Position numbers and translations under genes: made by a program. From positions 248,001 to 312,000 of the forward strand of contig NZ_QKNY01000018.1 of NCBI RefSeq assembly GCF_003605575.1: DNA of 64,000 nt, written 5' to 3'. The notes beneath the pieces are model-generated. The model had not been told where the DNA came from. It did no database searches and saw only the letters and a list, made by a program, of their open reading frames with translations. Below, piece by piece: positions 60,058 to 64,000 of the stretch. The stretch's first letter is position 1, and the number at the start of each line of letters is the position of its first letter. Origin of the DNA: Halonotius aquaticus (GTDB lineage Archaea > Halobacteriota > Halobacteria > Halobacteriales > Haloferacaceae).

Positions 60058-61395
60058 ATGAACCACGAGCGGTCACGCGAGCTGTACGGCCGGGCCCTCT
60101 CGGTACTGGCTGGCGGTGTCAACTCCTCGGTGCGGGCGACGAAACCGTACCCATTCTTCATTGAGCGCGGCGACGGTGCCCACGTCATCGACGCCGACGG
60201 CAACAAGTATCTCGACTATGTGATGGGGTATGGCCCGCTGCTGTACGGCCATGATCTGCCGGAGCCGGTCGCCGCGGCGATCCAATCCCACGCCGCCGAC
60301 GGACCGATGTACGGCGCGCCAACGGAAATTGAAGTCGAACTCGCGGAGTTCGTCGCCCGCCACGTCCCAAGCGTCGAGATGCTGCGGTTTGTCAACTCCG
60401 GCACCGAGGCAACCGTCTCGGCGGTCAGACTCGCCCGCGGCCACACCGGCCGCGATAAGATCGTCGTCATGCAGGGCGGCTACCACGGGGCCCAGGAGTC
60501 GACGCTCGTCGAAGGCGACGCCAACAACCCACAGCCGTCGACGGCGGGCATCCCAGAGGAGTTCGCCCAGCATACCCTGCCAATCCCGTTCAATGACCCG
60601 GACGCCGCCCAAGCGGTCTTTGAGGAACACGGCGACGACATCGCGGCCGTCCTGACTGAGCCGATCCTTGGCAACATGGGGATCGTCATGCCCGTCGACG
60701 GCTTTCACGAAACCCTCCGAGAGCTCTGCGACGACCACGGCTCGCTGCTCATTTTCGATGAGGTGATCACCGGCTTCCGGGTCGGCGGGCTGCAGTGCGC
60801 ACAGGGCAAGTTCGGGATCACACCGGATCTGACGACGTTCGGGAAGATCGTCGGCGGCGGCTTCCCGGTTGGGGCGATCGGTGGCCGCGCCGAACTCATC
60901 GAGCAGTTCGCCCCCTCCGGGGATGTGTTCCAGTCAGGAACCTTCTCGGGGCATCCGGTGACGATGGCGGCCGGGCTGGCGAACCTAGAGTACGCCGCCG
61001 AAAACGATGTCTACGACCATGTCAACAGCCTCGGCGAGCAGCTTCGGAGCGGACTCCGGGATATTCTGGCCGATCAGGCCCCGGAGTACACCGTCGTCGG
61101 CACCGACAGCATGTTCAAGGTCATCTTTACCCGTGATGGCGCGACCGATCGGGGCTCACAGTGCGGGGCGGGCTGTCAACAGGATCCGGACTGTCAACAC
61201 TACGATCACTGCCCGAAGACCGGCGCGGACGTTGCCGACGCCGACACCGAGCGGTGGGAACGGCTGTTCTGGCAGGCGATGAAAGACCAGGGCGTCTTCC
61301 TGACGGCCAACCAGTATGAATCGCAGTTCATCTCCTATGCCCACACCGAAGCCGACATCGAGGAAACCCTTGCCGCCTACGCCGAGGCGCTGTAG
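60058..61395 (+). CDS. hemL: Glutamate-1-semialdehyde 2,1-aminomutase with cysteine-rich insert
   Basis: Makes 5-aminolevulinate from glutamate-1-semialdehyde, the entry to tetrapyrroles. It is 445 residues. The start [20 protein letters not shown] is typical. The PLP lysine (about 263) is in [16 protein letters not shown]. Late motifs include [20 protein letters not shown]. Around 368-390 is a haloarchaeal insert with four cysteines, [20 protein letters not shown] (C-x3-C-x5-C-x5-C), absent from the bacterial enzyme. It starts the hemL-hemC-cobA-hemD row. Confidence 0.94.
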   Translation: MNHERSRELYGRALSVLAGGVNSSVRATKPYPFFIERGDGAHVIDADGNKYLDYVMGYGPLLYGHDLPEPVAAAIQSHAADGPMYGAPTEIEVELAEFVARHVPSVEMLRFVNSGTEATVSAVRLARGHTGRDKIVVMQGGYHGAQESTLVEGDANNPQPSTAGIPEEFAQHTLPIPFNDPDAAQAVFEEHGDDIAAVLTEPILGNMGIVMPVDGFHETLRELCDDHGSLLIFDEVITGFRVGGLQCAQGKFGITPDLTTFGKIVGGGFPVGAIGGRAELIEQFAPSGDVFQSGTFSGHPVTMAAGLANLEYAAENDVYDHVNSLGEQLRSGLRDILADQAPEYTVVGTDSMFKVIFTRDGATDRGSQCGAGCQQDPDCQHYDHCPKTGADVADADTERWERLFWQAMKDQGVFLTANQYESQFISYAHTEADIEETLAAYAEAL

Positions 61396-61446
61396 GTCGC
61401 TGCCGGAACTGATGGGCTTTTAGACGGTGAGCCCAGAGAGGGCTGT

Positions 61447-62634
61447 ATGTCATCAACCACGACCGTCAGACTCGCAACGCGGGGCTCAGAACTCGCCCGC
61501 CGGCAGGCGACGACGGTCAAATCCACGCTCGACTCCCGACGCCGGGAGGTGACGCTCACCGAGGTCGACACCCGGGGCGACCAGATCCGCGATGAGCTGA
61601 TCCACCGCCTCGGGAAGACCGGCGCATTCGTCCGGGCGCTCGACGAGAAAGTCCTTGACGGCGACCTGGATGCCGCGGTGCACTCCCTGAAGGATATGCC
61701 GACCGAGATGCCGGCCGACCTCGTCGTCGCCGCCGTACCCGAACGCGCGCCGTCCGGCGACGTACTCGTCACACCCGATGGCGGCGATATCGACGACCTC
61801 CCAGAGGGCGCGGTCGTCGGCACAAGCTCGCTCCGCCGGAAGGCCCAACTGCTGGCCGCCCGCCCGGATCTGGATATCGTCGCCCTCCGGGGCAACGTCG
61901 ACACCCGCCTCGAAAAGCTGCTCGCGCCATCGTTGCAGCGGGAACACCAGGCGCGACTCGAAGCGGTCGGCAAACTCGACGAGATCGTCGGCGATGCGGC
62001 CGCTGTCGTCGACAGCGGTGACAACGCTGCCGACGACGACAACGCCAACGACGCTGACAACGATGACGCGGACTACGACCGCTCACCCGAGGAGTGGTTC
62101 AACGATCTCACCGATCTCGAACGCGACGCGATGGGTCGAAAGGTCGACACCGAGATGGATGCGATCGTCCTTGCGGAAGCCGGCCTGCGGCGCAGCGACC
62201 TGCTCGAGAGCGTCCCAACCCACCGGCTGCCCAGAGAGCAGTTCGTCCCCGCACCCGGCCAGGGCGCGATCGCGGTCACCGCCGTCGACGACGACGTAAT
62301 CGACCAGCTTCGGGAGGTCGTCGATCACCCCCGCAGTCGGATCGAAACAACCGCCGAACGGACGGTGCTGGCTGAACTTGGCGGTGGCTGTATCGCGCCG
62401 ATCGGCGTGAGCGCGATCGTACAAGGCGAATACGTTCACACACGCGCGCAGGTGCTTGGCCCCGACGGCGAAGAGACCGTGGAGGCGACCCGTGATCTAC
62501 CGATCACCGATCACGCCGCAGCCGCCGCAGACTTCGCCGCCGACCTCCGGGAGCGTGGTGCCGCCGAGTTGATCGAGGCCGCCGAAACCGCGGCGACCGC
62601 AGACACGACAGGAACCCGGGAGGACAATGGCTGA
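61447..62634 (+). CDS. hemC: Hydroxymethylbilane synthase with acidic insert
   Basis: Polymerises four porphobilinogen molecules to hydroxymethylbilane. It is 395 residues against about 310 for the bacterial form. N-terminal LATRGSELARRQATTVKSTL, DAAVHSLKDMPTEMPADLVV and VVGTSSLRRKAQLLAARPDL are classical. The dipyrromethane-binding Cys is in AELGGGCIAPIGVSAIVQGE. Residues about 180-236 are an acidic Asp/Asn/Ala insert between GKLDE and MDAIVLAEAGLRRSD. A further tail of about 30 residues follows. It overlaps cobA by 8 bases. Confidence 0.94.
   Translation: MSSTTTVRLATRGSELARRQATTVKSTLDSRRREVTLTEVDTRGDQIRDELIHRLGKTGAFVRALDEKVLDGDLDAAVHSLKDMPTEMPADLVVAAVPERAPSGDVLVTPDGGDIDDLPEGAVVGTSSLRRKAQLLAARPDLDIVALRGNVDTRLEKLLAPSLQREHQARLEAVGKLDEIVGDAAAVVDSGDNAADDDNANDADNDDADYDRSPEEWFNDLTDLERDAMGRKVDTEMDAIVLAEAGLRRSDLLESVPTHRLPREQFVPAPGQGAIAVTAVDDDVIDQLREVVDHPRSRIETTAERTVLAELGGGCIAPIGVSAIVQGEYVHTRAQVLGPDGEETVEATRDLPITDHAAAAADFAADLRERGAAELIEAAETAATADTTGTREDNG
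62619..62623 (+). promoter_or_regulatory. Shine-Dalgarno site of cobA
   Basis: GGAGG lies 3 bases before the cobA ATG at 62627 and inside the hemC end, which supports coupled translation. A similar GGGAGG (63407-63412) precedes hemD by 5 bases. Confidence 0.55.
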
Positions 62635-63421
62635 CGATCCCGCGACGGTCTATCTCGTCGGGAGTGGCCCGGGTGATCCAGAACTCCTGACGGTGAAGGC
62701 CAAACGCCTGCTGTCGACAGCGGATGTCGTGCTCCACGACAAACTCCCTGGCCCGGAGATACTCGAAGAGATCCCCGAAGACAAGCGTGAGGATGTGGGC
62801 AAACGCGCCGACGGCGAGTGGACACCACAGGAGTACACCAACCGCCGGCTCGTCGAACTTGCGGAGGCCGGTCAGACAGTTGTCCGGCTGAAAGGCGGCG
62901 ACCCCTTTGTGTTCGGTCGCGGCGGCGAGGAGATGGAACACCTCGCAGCCAACGACATCCCATTTGAGGTCGTCCCCGGGATCACCTCCGCGACCGCCGC
63001 TCCTGGTGTCGCCGGGATTCCGCTGACCCACCGGGATCACGTCTCCAGTGTCTCCTTTGTCACCGGCCACGAGGATCCAACGAAGGACGAATCAGCCGTC
63101 GACTGGGAGGCACTGGCCGACACCGGCGGGACGCTCGTCGTGTTGATGGGTGTTGGAAAACTCCCGTTGTACACACAGGCACTGCGAGACGCTGGGATGA
63201 CTCCGGAAACACCGGTCGCCCTCGTCGAGCGGGCGACCTGGTCGGAGATGACCGTCGCCACCGGCACGCTCGGTTCGATTGTCGAGGTGCGGGATGCGGC
63301 GGAGATCGAACCCCCGGCGATCACGGTTATCGGCGACGTGGCTGCGACCCGGAAGAACGTTGTCGACTTTCTGTTGAACCGGAGCGACAGCGATCCCCAC
63401 CACGGCGGGAGGAAGCCATGA
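62627..63421 (+). CDS. cobA: Uroporphyrinogen-III C-methyltransferase
   Basis: SAM-dependent methylation of uroporphyrinogen III to precorrin-2, leading to sirohaem, cobalamin or archaeal haem. It is 264 residues. SAM-binding loops VYLVGSGPGDPELLTVKAKR (N-terminus) and GGDPFVFGRGGEEMEHLAAN, with VVPGITSATAAPGVAGIPLT, are clear. It lies between hemC and hemD, which it overlaps by four bases. Confidence 0.94.
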   Translation: MADDPATVYLVGSGPGDPELLTVKAKRLLSTADVVLHDKLPGPEILEEIPEDKREDVGKRADGEWTPQEYTNRRLVELAEAGQTVVRLKGGDPFVFGRGGEEMEHLAANDIPFEVVPGITSATAAPGVAGIPLTHRDHVSSVSFVTGHEDPTKDESAVDWEALADTGGTLVVLMGVGKLPLYTQALRDAGMTPETPVALVERATWSEMTVATGTLGSIVEVRDAAEIEPPAITVIGDVAATRKNVVDFLLNRSDSDPHHGGRKP

Positions 63422-64000
63422 GCAGCGAGGTGCGCGTGGCCGTCTTCCGGCCTAACGACGATCGGTTGACCGACGCCGTCGAGCTTCTCGATTCGCTGGG
63501 GGCGACACCGATCGCCGATCCGATGCTTGAAATCGAGCCGACCGGTGCGGTGCCACAATCGAACGCTGATTACGTCGTCTTCACGAGCAAAACCGGGATC
63601 GAACTCGCCGCCGAGGCGGGCTGGCAGCCCGGCGAGACAACGCTTGTCAGCATCGGCTCGGGAACGACCGCCGCGGCCACCGACGCTGGCTGGACGGTCG
63701 ACCGCGAACCAGAAACATACAGTTCTGCTGGCCTCGTCGAGTTACTCGCCGAGGAGGTCGCCGGCAGCGATGTCAACGTCGCCCGCAGCGACCACGGCAG
63801 CCACGTGTTGCTGGACGGCCTCGTCGACGCTGGGGCCGACGTGACCGAAACCGTTCTCTACCGTCTCGTTCGGCCGGCCGACGCCGGCGAGAGCACCGAG
63901 TTGGCAGCCGACGGCGAGCTTGAAGCGGTCGCATTTACCTCCTCGCTGACGGTCGAACACTTCCTTGATGCAGCCGCCGACCGTGGCCTCCGGGATGCCG
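63418..64000 (+). CDS. hemD: Uroporphyrinogen-III synthase, 5' part (cut by window edge)
   Basis: An open frame from ATG at 63418 runs to the window end (194 codons and still open). It starts VRVAVFRPNDDRLTDAVELL and continues DYVVFTSKTGIELAAEAGW, VSIGSGTTAAATDAGWTVD and VAFTSSLTVEHFLDAA, fitting HemD, which closes hydroxymethylbilane into uroporphyrinogen III. Low sequence conservation is normal for the family. The order after hemC and cobA supports it. Confidence 0.9.
   Translation, partial: MSSEVRVAVFRPNDDRLTDAVELLDSLGATPIADPMLEIEPTGAVPQSNADYVVFTSKTGIELAAEAGWQPGETTLVSIGSGTTAAATDAGWTVDREPETYSSAGLVELLAEEVAGSDVNVARSDHGSHVLLDGLVDAGADVTETVLYRLVRPADAGESTELAADGELEAVAFTSSLTVEHFLDAAADRGLRDA

Noticed and set aside
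58763-60076. A 437-residue minus-strand frame across the Amt fusion
   Set aside because: The plus strand encodes a continuous Amt and P-II protein; the minus frame has no domain.

Overview
The window is haloarchaeal chromosome, class Halobacteria. The evidence is high GC, acidic proteomes with Asp/Glu-rich tails on many proteins, archaeal-type ribosomal proteins (L18, L19e, L32e, S4e), archaeosine tRNA-modification genes, TFB, RadA, NMD3, near-leaderless TATA promoters and an ISH3-family insertion sequence. The long insert in Rnp1 resembles what I recall from Halorubrum-type genera, so a Halorubraceae-like organism (Halorubrum or Halohasta) is a guess only.

Layout. 1-2.2 kb: a partial gene end, a DUF5778-like protein, two tiny membrane proteins and thrB. 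2.3-17.9 kb, minus strand: pdxS, then the S10/spc ribosomal supercluster. Read 5' to 3', the cluster is a SPOUT methyltransferase, L3, L4, L23, L2, S19, L22, S3, L29, Rnp1, S17, L14, L24, S4e, L5, S14, S8, L6, L32e, L19e, L18, S5, L30, L15, SecY. All junctions are overlaps or gaps of at most 4 nt. 18-29.3 kb: alcohol dehydrogenase, Pit phosphate transporter, DUF2270 and DUF4870 membrane proteins, tRNA-Gly(GCC), a thiamine-binding protein with mch, a tandem PhoU/TrkA-C protein, a GTPBP1-like GTPase, a membrane J-domain protein, pyrF and uspA. 29.3-31.2 kb: a Nudix gene whose 3' end is interrupted by a complete ISH3-family element with exact ends and a 5-bp target duplication.

31.3-42.1 kb is rich in archaeosine genes (tgtA, arcS, radical-SAM RaSEA partner). 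Between them lie a frameshifted ABC exporter, an FMN-binding oxidoreductase, an HTTM protein, a YqjF/DUF2071 protein, a DCC thiol oxidoreductase and a VanZ protein. 42.1-52.2 kb: purQ-purS, sufS, DUF424, a TPR protein, a metallophosphoesterase, aspartate kinase, a beta-propeller protein, prs, a HIT protein, a TFB paralogue and NMD3. 52.2-56.6 kb is a candidate membrane-proteostasis module: a lid-less Hsp70, a membrane-anchored J protein, HtpX and PspAB. 56.7-64 kb: radA, an ammonium transporter fused to a P-II domain, and the tetrapyrrole operon hemL, hemC, cobA, hemD (cut by the window edge).

The best leads are (1) the lid-less Hsp70 / membrane J protein / HtpX / PspAB set, (2) the Amt-P-II fusion with its palindrome-rich promoter, (3) the recent ISH3 insertion whose transposase has lost its middle catalytic Asp, and (4) the one-base frameshift in the ABC exporter. 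No CRISPR, phage or clear defence island was seen.
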